Origin: 66-474 sp035606235
GTDB lineage: Bacteria > Pseudomonadota > Gammaproteobacteria > Xanthomonadales > Rhodanobacteraceae
Assembly: GCA_035606235.1 (NCBI GenBank)
Contig: DATNFU010000026.1
Coordinates: forward strand, 1-64,000
Reading direction: 5' to 3'
Length of the DNA: 64,000 nucleotides
Positions within the stretch are counted from its first letter, which is position 1, and the number at the start of each line of letters is the position of its first letter. The position numbers and the translations under genes are program-made. The notes under the pieces were generated by a model that was not told where the DNA came from, did no database searches, and worked only from the letters and a program-made list of their open reading frames with translations. Of this stretch, positions 35,931-43,815 are shown piece after piece.

Positions 35931-36587
35931 ATGAACCGCTCGCTGCGCGCGCTGCCGCTTGCCTGCCTGTTGCCGGCCCTTGCCTGCGCGCCATCCGGCG
36001 CGCGCGCGTTTGAAGTGTATCGCTGCACCGCGGCTGATGGCGCGATGACGTACCAGGACAAGCCCTGCCCCGCGCATCAGCGTCAGGACACGATAATTTT
36101 ATCCGACGCGCCGATCGTGACACCCGCGCCTGCACCACCGACGTCCACCGCACCTGCCCCGGCAGCGACGATGCTTCCTCCGCTGGCGACGCCTACCGCG
36201 CCATTGCCGATGATGTACGCATGCACCACTTATGACGGCGAAAAAAAATATCTGAGTGATACGCTGCCCGCGCCGTACCCGGTGCCGCTCGGCGCCATGG
36301 GCTTTCCCTCCCGAAGTCTCGACCAGGCTTATGGCGGGCGCGACCGGCTGGGGCTGTCCGCCCCGGAAGAAGCACGCAAGCCGATGATCGGACGCGGGCC
36401 GCTGATCGCCAACGCGCAGGTGATGGTGCAGGACCATTGCGCGCCGGCACCGCGCAGCCAGGTGTGCGATGAACTGCGCCACCGCTTCGACGCCAATCAC
36501 GCCAAGCTGCGCAAGGCGTTCCCCAGTGAGAAGCCGCCGTTCCAGCAACGCGAAGATGAATTGAACGCACAATTGAAAGGCTGCTGA
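35931..36587 (+). CDS. DUF4124 domain-containing secreted protein
   Basis: 218 residues. A signal peptide (MNRSLRALPLACLLPALACAPSGARA) is followed at once by a DUF4124 motif (FEVYRCTAADGAMTYQDKPC), a Pro/Ala/Thr-rich linker, and a second region with ACTTYDGEKKYLSD that looks like a divergent DUF4124 strand, then a Cys-containing helical C-terminus ending CDELRHRFD. The start at 35931 gives the best signal peptide; in-frame ATG at 35892 adds 13 residues. Divergent from the DISM cyclase gene. Function unknown. Confidence 0.85.
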   Translation: MNRSLRALPLACLLPALACAPSGARAFEVYRCTAADGAMTYQDKPCPAHQRQDTIILSDAPIVTPAPAPPTSTAPAPAATMLPPLATPTAPLPMMYACTTYDGEKKYLSDTLPAPYPVPLGAMGFPSRSLDQAYGGRDRLGLSAPEEARKPMIGRGPLIANAQVMVQDHCAPAPRSQVCDELRHRFDANHAKLRKAFPSEKPPFQQREDELNAQLKGC

Positions 36588-36653
36588 CGTTCCCGCGAAT
36601 GGAAAATGTCGCGAACACCTGACGCGCGAGCTTGGGCCTTGCATTGGCATTGG

Positions 36654-36711
36654 TCCGCGAAGGACGCAAAAATGCCTTTTGACTTTCTTCGCGTCGTTGG
36701 CGTGCTGCGGA
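36654..36711. repeat. Dispersed inverted-repeat element (GTCCGC family), copy at 36.7 kb
   Basis: A 58-base element bounded by TCCGC and GCGGA between convergent genes. Its arms CGCGAAGGACGCAAAAATGC and CTTTCTTCGCGTCGTTGGCG are partly complementary. Similar elements occur at 47.97 kb and 59.74 kb. Confidence 0.6.
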
Positions 36712-36738
36712 TAAAGCTCTGCTTTGAATACTCTGAAA

Positions 36739-37239
36739 TCAAGGCTGCAGCACCAGCGTCGCGCGTGGCGCATGCGTGCGCTCATGCGCAAGCAACCAGC
36801 GCTTGGCCGGCAAGCCTCCGCCGTAGCCGGTGAGATCACCGTCGCTGCCGATCACGCGATGGCAAGGCACGATGATGGAAAGCGGATTGGCGCCGTTCGC
36901 CGCACCCACCGCGCGCACCGCATTCGAGCGCCCGATGCGTCGCGCAATCTCGGCATAGCTGGTGGTTTCTCCGTAGGGAATCGCCAGCAGCGCGCCCCAT
37001 ACTTCGAGCTGAAACGGCGTGCCGTGCGGATGCAGCGGCAGATCGAATGCATGCCGGGTGCCGGCGAAATATTCGTCGAATTGATGTCGGGCGCCCCGCA
37101 GCTTCGCCGCTGCATGCTGCGCATTGTCCGGCGCGGCCTGTGCATTGCCCGCGCGCGGCAGGCCGATGTAAATCAGGCCATGCCCGTCAGCGACCAGCAG
37201 CAGCGGACCGATGGGACAATCGAGATAGTCGTAGAACAT
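36739..37239 (-). CDS. ogt: Methylated-DNA-protein-cysteine methyltransferase
   Basis: 166 residues. This protein removes alkyl groups from O6-alkylguanine in DNA by transferring them to its active-site cysteine. The conserved IIVPCHRVIGSDGDLTGYGGG motif (acceptor Cys in PCHRV) is complete, and the DNA-binding helix region TSYAEIARRIGRSNAVRAVG with the Arg finger is also present. Length and N-terminal domain (MFYDYLDCPIGPLLLV) agree with Ogt rather than the longer Ada, which would carry an additional N-terminal regulatory domain. It stands alone, convergent with the DUF4124 gene across a repeat. Confidence 0.95.
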   Translation of the reverse strand: MFYDYLDCPIGPLLLVADGHGLIYIGLPRAGNAQAAPDNAQHAAAKLRGARHQFDEYFAGTRHAFDLPLHPHGTPFQLEVWGALLAIPYGETTSYAEIARRIGRSNAVRAVGAANGANPLSIIVPCHRVIGSDGDLTGYGGGLPAKRWLLAHERTHAPRATLVLQP

Positions 37240-37277
37240 TTACGCCGTTGCCGAGCGTCGCGAGAAGGCACAGCCTG

Positions 37278-37296
37278 CCCCGGACTTGATCCGGGG
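37278..37296. repeat. Short REP-like hairpin
   Basis: CCCCGGA (37278-37284), loop CTTGA, TCCGGGG (37290-37296). The pattern is like a short palindrome common in many proteobacterial intergenic regions. It lies in the gap between the ogt start and the SDR stop and may serve as an RNA stem only. Confidence 0.5.
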
Positions 37297-37382
37297 TTGT
37301 GGGCCGCGGGGCACAGATCAAGCCATCGTGCTTACGCTATGGCATCGCGGCATGGCGTGCAATGGCTGAGGGTCGCAAACGG

Positions 37383-38165
37383 TTAAAAGCCGTAGTGCAG
37401 GAATCCACCGTCAACCGCGACCACGCTGGCGGTAATGTAACTGGAGCTCGGCAGACACAGGAACGCCACCGCCCCGGCGACTTCTTCAGGTTCGCCGATG
37501 CGACCCATCGGCGTGCGTTGCAGCACCTCGTCGAGGTAATCCGGATCGCTCAGCGCAGGCCCGGTGCGTTGGGTGCGGATGTACCAGGGCGCGACCGCGT
37601 TGACGCGGATGCCGTCTTCGGCCCATTCGCAGGCGAGATTGATGGTGAGCTGGTGCAGCGCGGCCTTGGTGAGACCGTACGGCGCACCGGTGCGCACATG
37701 GGTGGAACCCGATACCGAGCCGACATTGACGATCGCCGCGTTGGCATGTTGCGTGAGCTGCGGATGCGCCAGGCGGCACAGTTCGAACACCGCCGCGACA
37801 TTCAGTTCAAATACCGCGTGCAGATCATCACTGGTGTAATCGAGCGTGGCTTTCTTGATGTTGCCGCCGGCGTTGTTGATCAGCAGCGACAAGGGCACGT
37901 CCAGATCCGCGATCCAGTCGAACACCGCCAGGCGATCCTCGGCTTGGGCGAGATCGGCGGCGAACCAACGCGGCTCGGCGTCGGGAAAATCCTCGGTGAT
38001 CTCGTCACAAGCCGCTTGCAGTTGCGCTTGGTCGCGCGCGACCAGCAGCGGCTGCGCGCCCAACGCGGCCAGCTCGCGCGCACAAGCCAGGCCGATGCCG
38101 CGGCTGGCGCCGGTGATCAGCGCGGTTTGTCCCTCCAATCGCCAGCGGGAAAGGTGCGTGTTCAT
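37383..38165 (-). CDS. SDR-family oxidoreductase
   Basis: 260 residues, short-chain dehydrogenase fold. Cofactor motif TGASRGIGLACARELA at about 15-30, the active-site Tyr-Lys pair in YGLTKAALHQLTI, the preceding Ser in VGSVSGSTH, and NNAGG in the conserved strand. The C-terminus ends in DGGFLHYGF, as in tropinone-reductase/glucose-dehydrogenase-like SDRs. The start at 38165 (MNTHLSRWRLEGQ) is preferred to an upstream in-frame start that lies outside the fold. The substrate is not recognisable; NADP(H) is likely from the Arg in the cofactor motif. Confidence 0.9.
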   Translation of the reverse strand: MNTHLSRWRLEGQTALITGASRGIGLACARELAALGAQPLLVARDQAQLQAACDEITEDFPDAEPRWFAADLAQAEDRLAVFDWIADLDVPLSLLINNAGGNIKKATLDYTSDDLHAVFELNVAAVFELCRLAHPQLTQHANAAIVNVGSVSGSTHVRTGAPYGLTKAALHQLTINLACEWAEDGIRVNAVAPWYIRTQRTGPALSDPDYLDEVLQRTPMGRIGEPEEVAGAVAFLCLPSSSYITASVVAVDGGFLHYGF

Positions 38166-38290
38166 GGTCCGGGTTTCGGGATTCAGGAATCGGAATGGGG
38201 AACCGGAGCGCGGCATTTGCGAGCTTAACGCAGCTTGCGCGACGTTGCCGCGCGAGCGAGACTGCACCGGCAGTTGAGGAGCTCGCCAGC

Positions 38291-38539
38291 ATGCCGCGAA
38301 CCATCGCCATTCTCATTTCTGCCATCGCGCTGTGCGCCGGATTGATGGCGTGCTCGCCGCATAATCCGCAGGCACCGCAGCCGAAGGATGCGCCGCAACC
38401 GCAAGCCGAGTCGAGCGTGGTGCTCAACTCGCCGCTCGGCACCCTGGTGAAGGATCGCGACCGCGCCAAGGCGGTGCAGAAAGTCATCGACGATCAAGCC
38501 GCCAAACAGCGCGCGGATATCGACGCGCAATCGCATTGA
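38291..38539 (+). CDS. Small lipoprotein of unknown function
   Basis: 82 residues. Signal peptide MPRTIAILISAIALCAGL with lipobox LMAC (Cys near residue 21), followed by a Pro/Gln-rich linker and a polar helix (LGTLVKDRDRAKAVQKVIDDQ) at the C-terminus. GAGGAG precedes the ATG at a usable distance. It is convergent with sppA across a palindromic element and divergent from the SDR gene. Similar short lipoproteins are common in Xanthomonadales; no function is known to me. Confidence 0.75.
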   Translation: MPRTIAILISAIALCAGLMACSPHNPQAPQPKDAPQPQAESSVVLNSPLGTLVKDRDRAKAVQKVIDDQAAKQRADIDAQSH

Positions 38540-38570
38540 CGGGGTTCCGGTCGCAGAACGCGCAGAGCCT

Positions 38571-38595
38571 GGATTCCGGCTTTCGCCGGATGACG
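38571..38595. repeat. Palindromic element between convergent genes
   Basis: TCCGGC (38575-38580), loop TTTC, GCCGGA (38585-38590), flanked by GGAT and TGACG. This is like the widespread GGATTCCGGC-type intergenic palindrome. It lies between the small lipoprotein stop at 38539 and the sppA stop at 38603, and may assist termination. Confidence 0.5.
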
Positions 38596-38602
38596 ATCAA
38601 CA

Positions 38603-40459
38603 TCAATGCACGCTGCAGAAACAATACGCATACACCTGCGGCTTGCCGGCTTGCGCGTGCTGCAGCAGCTTCAGTTCCGGCGCGGTTTGCAGGACATCAC
38701 CGGGAATCTGCGTCAGCCATGCCGGCAAGTGCAGGCCGACGCGCGCGAGGATATGCGCGGTTGAACCCTCGCTCATGTTCAACAGATATCTCTGGAATGC
38801 GCCCAGCGGCTTTTCGACATAGCGCAATGCGTAGTTGTCGCCGAGCCTGGCATCGCTCGCGGCCAGCGCGATCGCTTCGTGCAGGCCGCCGAGTTGATCC
38901 ACCAGCCCGCGCTGCAACGCCTGCGCGCCGGTCCACACCCGGCCCTGCGCAATTGCATTGATGTCGGCGAAACTCTTCCCGCGCGCGGATGCCACCCCGC
39001 CGACGAAATCGCGATAACCCTTGTCGATCACGCTCTGGATCATCACGCCCACATTCGGATCCAGTGGCCGACGGATGTCGAACGCGCCGGCGAACGGGGT
39101 GGTGCCCACACCGCCGGTATGGATGCCGAGTTTGTCCAGGCCATTCGGGACGGTGAAGAACAGGCCAAAGATGCCGATCGAACCGGTGATAGTGTCGGGT
39201 TCTGCGAGGATGCGATCGGCGTTCATCGAAATCCAGTAGCCGCCGCTGGCCGCAACATCGCCCATCGAAACGATCACCGGCTTGCCCGATGCCCGCGCCA
39301 GCGCCACCTCGCGACGGATTTCCTCGGCCGCATAGACTTCGCCGCCCGGTGAATTGACGCGCAGCACGATCGCGCGCACGTTGCGATCGGCGCGCGCGGC
39401 ACGGATCAGCGCGGCGGTGGATTCGCCGCCGATGCTGCCGGGCGGCTGCTTGCCACCGATGATTTCGCCTTCGGCCACCACCACCGCTACGATCGGTTTG
39501 CCGAAGCCGTCGTCGCGCACGTGCGCCAGATAGCCGTCCAGATCCACTGCACGGAAGCCGGTGCCGTTGTTGTCGGGCTTGCCGAGTTTCTGCATCAGGC
39601 GCACCACTTGCTCGCGGGTGGCAAGGCCGTCCACCAGATGCAGCTTCAACGCGAGTTGCGCGGTATCGCCATTGGACTGGAGGATTTCCTGCGGGAATTG
39701 ATTGATCTCGTTGCGCAGCGTGTTGACATCCACGCCGCGCAATTTGGCGACTTCGGCCAGCCAGGTGTCCCACAAGCCGCCCAGCCAGTACTGGTCGGCT
39801 TGCAGCGAAGCGGGCGACGGCGCATCCAGGATGAAGGGTTCGGCCGCGGATTTGAATTCACCGACGCGGAACAGGTGCACGTCCACGCCGAGCTTGTCCA
39901 GCAGATCCTTGTAGTAGCTGCGGTAGTTGGACAGGCCGGTGATCATCAGCGCGCCCTGCGGATCGAGCAGTATCTTGTCCGCGTGCGCGGCCAGCAGATA
40001 CTGGCCCTGGTCCAGTCCCGCGCTCCACACGAATACCTGCTTGCCGGATGCGCGGAAACGATCCAGCGCGGCGCCGACCTCCTCCAGCGCGCCGAAACCG
40101 CCTGGTTGCAGGCGGTCGGGTTCCAGCAGGATGCGCTGGATGTCGCCATCGTGGGCAGCGGCATCGATCGCGCGTACCAGATCACGCACCTGCACCTGCC
40201 CGGTTTCCTCGCCGGCCATCCGCGCCAGCGCGCGACTGGCGGGGTCGATGCTGTACTGCTCGACCAGTTGTCCGTCGGGCTTCAACAACAGTGCGCTGTC
40301 CGCTTCCACCTTGGCCGCGCCGGGATTCAGCGCAATCAGGATCAGCGCCAGGATGAAAAAGAAGATGACATTGATGATTACCAGCCGCGCGATGTTGATG
40401 CCACGGCCGACCGCGCGCAGGCCGTTCCAGAATCCGCCGGAGGATTGCGTCGCCATCAT
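38603..40459 (-). CDS. sppA: Signal peptide peptidase SppA, 67 kDa type
   Basis: 618 residues, in line with E. coli SppA (618). One N-terminal membrane helix (ARLVIINVIFFFILALILIA, about 24-43) anchors a tandem pair of peptidase domains. The catalytic lysine is in the first domain (LFRVGEFKSAAEPF) and the nucleophilic serine in the second (MGDVAASGGYWISMNADRI), the known split Ser-Lys dyad. The downstream GSIGIFGLFFTVPNGLDKLG segment is conserved. It degrades leftover signal peptides at the inner membrane. Two successive ATGs (40459 and 40456) could start the protein. Confidence 0.95.
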   Translation of the reverse strand: MMATQSSGGFWNGLRAVGRGINIARLVIINVIFFFILALILIALNPGAAKVEADSALLLKPDGQLVEQYSIDPASRALARMAGEETGQVQVRDLVRAIDAAAHDGDIQRILLEPDRLQPGGFGALEEVGAALDRFRASGKQVFVWSAGLDQGQYLLAAHADKILLDPQGALMITGLSNYRSYYKDLLDKLGVDVHLFRVGEFKSAAEPFILDAPSPASLQADQYWLGGLWDTWLAEVAKLRGVDVNTLRNEINQFPQEILQSNGDTAQLALKLHLVDGLATREQVVRLMQKLGKPDNNGTGFRAVDLDGYLAHVRDDGFGKPIVAVVVAEGEIIGGKQPPGSIGGESTAALIRAARADRNVRAIVLRVNSPGGEVYAAEEIRREVALARASGKPVIVSMGDVAASGGYWISMNADRILAEPDTITGSIGIFGLFFTVPNGLDKLGIHTGGVGTTPFAGAFDIRRPLDPNVGVMIQSVIDKGYRDFVGGVASARGKSFADINAIAQGRVWTGAQALQRGLVDQLGGLHEAIALAASDARLGDNYALRYVEKPLGAFQRYLLNMSEGSTAHILARVGLHLPAWLTQIPGDVLQTAPELKLLQHAQAGKPQVYAYCFCSVH

Positions 40460-40538
40460 ATGGGTCTGTTGCGCGCTGTTGACGAATCATCAGCGTAGCT
40501 CAGCCTGTGTCCGGCGTCACGAATGGCGGAGGTCATGA

Positions 40539-41924
40539 TCATGGCGTCATCGCGACCGCGTGCGTGCGCTTCCAGGTTTCCTTGCGCGCCAACCGGGTGA
40601 ACCGCGCCGACAAGAGCAACGCCGCGGCGTACAAACCCGCGCTCAAGCCGATCCACATGCCCGGTGTGCGCCAGCCGGCATGGAAGGCCAACCACCACCC
40701 GATCGGCATGCCGATCCCCCAGTACGCCAGCACGGTGATCAACATCGGCAGCCGGGTGTCCTTCAATCCGCGCAGCGCGCCATTGGAAGCGACCTGGATC
40801 CCGTCGGCAAACTGGAAGGCGCCGGCAAGCATCAGCAGGTGCGCGGCCAGTGCGAGCACCGGCGGCGCCTCGGTATACAGCCGCGCGATGAAGTACGGCA
40901 TGCCCAGCATCAACGCCGACGCCACGCATTGCGTCACCAGCGTCAGCGCGATCCCACTGAAGCCCGCATAGCGCACCCCCCGCGCATCGTTGCGTCCGGC
41001 GGCGTTGCCAACGCGCACGGTGATCGCGAGCGCCAATCCGAGCGGCACCATGAAGGTGATGGAAGCGACGTTGATCGCGATCTGGTGCGCGGCCACCGCG
41101 ATCGTGCCCAACCGGCTGATCAGAAGTGCGGCGATCGAGAACATGCCTGCCTCCATCAGCAGCGTGACAGCCATTGGCGCGCCGATGTGCAATAGCCCCA
41201 GGATCGCGCGCGGATCAGGCCGCTCGAAGCGCGCGAACAGATGCAGCTCGCGATAACGCGGCGAGCAACGCACGTAGCCGGCGAACGCCAGCACCTGCAA
41301 CCACAACACGATCGCGTTGGCGATGCCGCTGCCCTGCGCGCCGAGCGCGGGCAACCCGAGCTTGCCGTAGATCAGCACATAACCCAATGGCGCCAGCGCG
41401 CACAGTCCGGTAAAGCCGAACAACATCGTCGGACGCGTCCAGCTCATGCCTTCGGACAATCCGCGCAAACTGAAATACAGGCATACCGCCGGCGCACCCC
41501 AGCTCAGGGCGTGCAGGAATTTCTGGACGTCCGGCAGCAACGCGGGATCCACACCGAGCAGGTTCAACAGCGGCCCCGCATGACGAACCCCGAACCACAG
41601 CAGGATGCCAAGCGACACGGCAAGCATCAATGCCTGCCGGAACAGCGGCCCGATTTCGCCACGGCGCCCACCGCCATCCAGATGCGCGACCGACGGCGGC
41701 AGCGCCATCATCACGCCGATCGCGCAAACCAGCGCCAGCAGCCAGACATTGGCGCCGACCGCGACCGAGGCCAGCGTGTGCGCGTTGTAATGACCGGCCA
41801 GCACCACATCCACGGCGTTCATGCCGATCGAGGACAATTGCCCGGCAATCAGCGGCAGCGCGAGTTTCACGGTGGCACGGGTTTCGCGCGCATAACGCGC
41901 GCGATCAATAGTTAGAATGCGCAT
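40539..41924 (-). CDS. MATE-family multidrug efflux transporter (NorM-like)
   Basis: 461 residues with 12 predicted membrane helices. Landmarks of the NorM branch include LALPLIAGQLSSIGMNAVDVVLAGHYN near the N-terminus, PGLRGLSEGMSWTRPTMLFG-type loops, and the second-half mirror MAVTLLMEAGMFSIAALLISRLG. Members export drugs and other cations in exchange for Na+ or H+. It is divergent from the DUF3667 gene with only a 25-base gap between the two start codons. An upstream promoter for one gene must therefore overlap the other gene. Confidence 0.92.
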   Translation of the reverse strand: MRILTIDRARYARETRATVKLALPLIAGQLSSIGMNAVDVVLAGHYNAHTLASVAVGANVWLLALVCAIGVMMALPPSVAHLDGGGRRGEIGPLFRQALMLAVSLGILLWFGVRHAGPLLNLLGVDPALLPDVQKFLHALSWGAPAVCLYFSLRGLSEGMSWTRPTMLFGFTGLCALAPLGYVLIYGKLGLPALGAQGSGIANAIVLWLQVLAFAGYVRCSPRYRELHLFARFERPDPRAILGLLHIGAPMAVTLLMEAGMFSIAALLISRLGTIAVAAHQIAINVASITFMVPLGLALAITVRVGNAAGRNDARGVRYAGFSGIALTLVTQCVASALMLGMPYFIARLYTEAPPVLALAAHLLMLAGAFQFADGIQVASNGALRGLKDTRLPMLITVLAYWGIGMPIGWWLAFHAGWRTPGMWIGLSAGLYAAALLLSARFTRLARKETWKRTHAVAMTP

Positions 41925-41949
41925 CGGAATCCATCAGGTCAGACCCGGC

Positions 41950-43182
41950 ATGGTAACCAAACCGGAATCCATTACGCCGCCCGCGTCAGGCGCGGTCTGC
42001 GCCAATTGCGGCGCCCCGCTGTATGGCGAGTATTGCTATGCCTGCGGGCAACCGGTGAAGGGCTTGATCCGGCACCTCTCCGGCGTACTGGGCGACGTGT
42101 TCGACACGGTGCTGAACATCGATTCGCGCGTGATCCGCACCCTGCCCGCGTTGTATCTGAAACCCGGATTTCTCCCGCGGGAATATTTCGCCGGAAGGCG
42201 CGTGCGCTATGTCACCCCGTTCCGGCTGATGTTCTTCCTCGCCCTGATCGCATTCTTCGTGATGCAACTGGCGTTCGACAGTTCCAGCTTCGTTCACTTC
42301 GACCAAGACAAATCATCGGCGTCGAACAGCTTTCAGCAATCGCGCACGCAAGCCCAGGCGATGACGCAGGAAAAGCAGGCGCTGGACAAGCTCGACAGGG
42401 AATTGGCCGATCCGCATATGCCGCAGGCGGCGCGCGACAGTTTGAAAATGGCGCGCGACAAGATCCAACGCGATGCCGCCCAGCGCACAGCCGAGCTGGG
42501 GAAAGCGGATAAGGCCGCGTCGCCTGCGGGCAGCGCGAGCATCGCCGCGCCCGCGGCAGCGGGCACGCTCGTCACGCCTTCCAAGGCTCGTCGCGGGAAT
42601 GACGTAGACCTGCTGGACGACGGTACCTGGGATCGGAAGCGCGATCAGATCCACATCGGTTGGCTGCCCGCCTTCGCCAACGATTGGCTGAACCACGCCG
42701 GCCAGCGCATGCACGACAACGCCACCGCATTGCGGCACGGCACGCCCGAGCAGCGGCGCGCCGCGGTGCAGCGGCTGGTCGTGGGTGCGCTGTCGGTGCT
42801 GCCGCAGACAATGTTCGTGCTGATTCCGCTGTTCGCGCTGATCCTGAAGGTGTTCTACCTCTTCAAGCGCAGGTTGTACATGGAACACCTGATCGTGGCG
42901 CTGCACAGCCACGCCTTCATCTTTCTCTCGTTGCTGGTGCTGTTTGCACTGGGCGCGTTGAAAGCGTTGACGCACACCGCGTGGCTGAGCGTGCCGCTGA
43001 GCATCGCCACCACCGCGGCATGGATCTGGATGTTCATGTACCTATGGCTGATGCAGAAACGCGTGTACGGGCAAGGCTGGTTCTTCACCACGGTCAAGTA
43101 TTGGTGCGTGGGCATCTGCTATTCGGTGCTGCTGTCGTTCTCGATCGGCGTAGCTTTCCTGCTGAGCCTTACGCAAGCATGA
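41950..43182 (+). CDS. DUF3667 membrane protein
   Basis: 410 residues. N-terminal Cys motif CANCGAPLYGEYCYACGQ forms a probable zinc ribbon, then GLIRHLSGVLGDVFDTVLNID and PREYFAGRRVRYVTPFRLMFF, which define DUF3667. A membrane helix follows, then a charged helical, coiled segment (about 125-215) and two to four further helices at the C-terminus. The start at 41950 is chosen; an in-frame ATG at 41917 would overlap the divergent MATE start. Function unknown. The stop overlaps the DUF4286 start by ATGA. Confidence 0.88.
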   Translation: MVTKPESITPPASGAVCANCGAPLYGEYCYACGQPVKGLIRHLSGVLGDVFDTVLNIDSRVIRTLPALYLKPGFLPREYFAGRRVRYVTPFRLMFFLALIAFFVMQLAFDSSSFVHFDQDKSSASNSFQQSRTQAQAMTQEKQALDKLDRELADPHMPQAARDSLKMARDKIQRDAAQRTAELGKADKAASPAGSASIAAPAAAGTLVTPSKARRGNDVDLLDDGTWDRKRDQIHIGWLPAFANDWLNHAGQRMHDNATALRHGTPEQRRAAVQRLVVGALSVLPQTMFVLIPLFALILKVFYLFKRRLYMEHLIVALHSHAFIFLSLLVLFALGALKALTHTAWLSVPLSIATTAAWIWMFMYLWLMQKRVYGQGWFFTTVKYWCVGICYSVLLSFSIGVAFLLSLTQA

Positions 43183-43484
43183 TCGTGTATGCCGTCGAGC
43201 TGGATCTCCAGGCCGGGGTCGCCGACGAATACCTTGTATGGCTGCGTGCGCACGTCAGGGAAATGCTGACACTGCCGGGATTCCTGGGCGCCGAAATTTT
43301 CGAGCGGTTGGAGCCGGCGCCGGAAACCGGGCGCGTGGGCTATAGCGTGCATTATCGGCTGCGCGACCGATCCGACTTCGAGGCCTATCTGCGCCAGCAC
43401 GCCTCGCGCATGCGCGAGGCCGGATTGCGCGCATATGGCGAGCGCGTGCGCGCCAGCCGCAGCCTGCTGCAAGCACTGGGATGA
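43179..43484 (+). CDS. DUF4286 family protein
   Basis: 101 residues, one compact alpha/beta unit (MIVYAVELDLQAGVADEYLVW, FLGAEIFERLEPAPETGRVG, VHYRLRDRSDFEAYLRQHA) that fits the DUF4286/EthD-like ferredoxin fold, usually of unknown function. ATG overlaps the DUF3667 stop by four bases, so translation is coupled. No signal peptide. The next gene on the strand, priA, starts about 330 bases further on. Confidence 0.85.
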   Translation: MIVYAVELDLQAGVADEYLVWLRAHVREMLTLPGFLGAEIFERLEPAPETGRVGYSVHYRLRDRSDFEAYLRQHASRMREAGLRAYGERVRASRSLLQALG

Positions 43485-43533
43485 AATTTTTATATGCGCT
43501 GTCCGCGTCTTGTGCACAGCATCAAAACCGCGT

Positions 43534-43555
43534 CAACCCGGCGCGCGCCGGGTTG
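43534..43555. repeat. Perfect 22-base palindrome
   Basis: CAACCCGGCGC followed by its exact complement GCGCCGGGTTG, beginning 49 bases after the DUF4286 stop. It may end that transcript, although no T tract follows. Confidence 0.6.
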
Positions 43556-43702
43556 CTCGCGCGCACGCCGGCGACACCGCGGTGGATTTCCAAGCAGCTG
43601 AATTTCAAGTGCAATTTTTATGTGGTTAAAGTTTCGCCAAGGCGTCCCCGATGTTGCGGGAATGCCCGCTCGGACGCACTCTGGTCGCAGCCTTCCACAG
43701 CG

Positions 43703-43725
43703 TTATCCACACGCATTGTGGATAA
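43703..43725. promoter_or_regulatory. Pair of perfect inverted DnaA boxes upstream of priA
   Basis: TTATCCACA at 43703-43711 and its complement TGTGGATAA at 43717-43725, separated by CGCAT. Both match the strongest DnaA-box consensus known from E. coli exactly. They lie 90 bases before the priA start. A single perfect hairpin of 9 bases is the competing reading. DnaA control of priA or DnaA titration is inferred. Confidence 0.65.
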
Positions 43726-43815
43726 GGGTGAAATCCTTACGCTGCCCGCAACTTGCATGGCACTTTTGCGTCGCATGAGAACAATCGCGCGCAACTCCCA
43801 TTCGTGCGCGCGCGC

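Larger units (their letters stand above)
43485..43815. other. 331-base non-coding region ahead of priA
   Basis: No convincing gene here. It holds a perfect 22-base palindrome at 43534-43555, an A/T-richer patch around 43603-43640, and two perfect DnaA boxes at 43703-43725. The priA promoter must lie somewhere in it, but I see no clear -35/-10 pair. Confidence 0.7.

Noticed and set aside
43485..43815. Possible chromosomal origin of replication
   Set aside because: Only two DnaA boxes and a small A/T-rich patch are present. dnaA, dnaN, gyrB or rpmH genes do not flank it, as they would at an oriC in this group.
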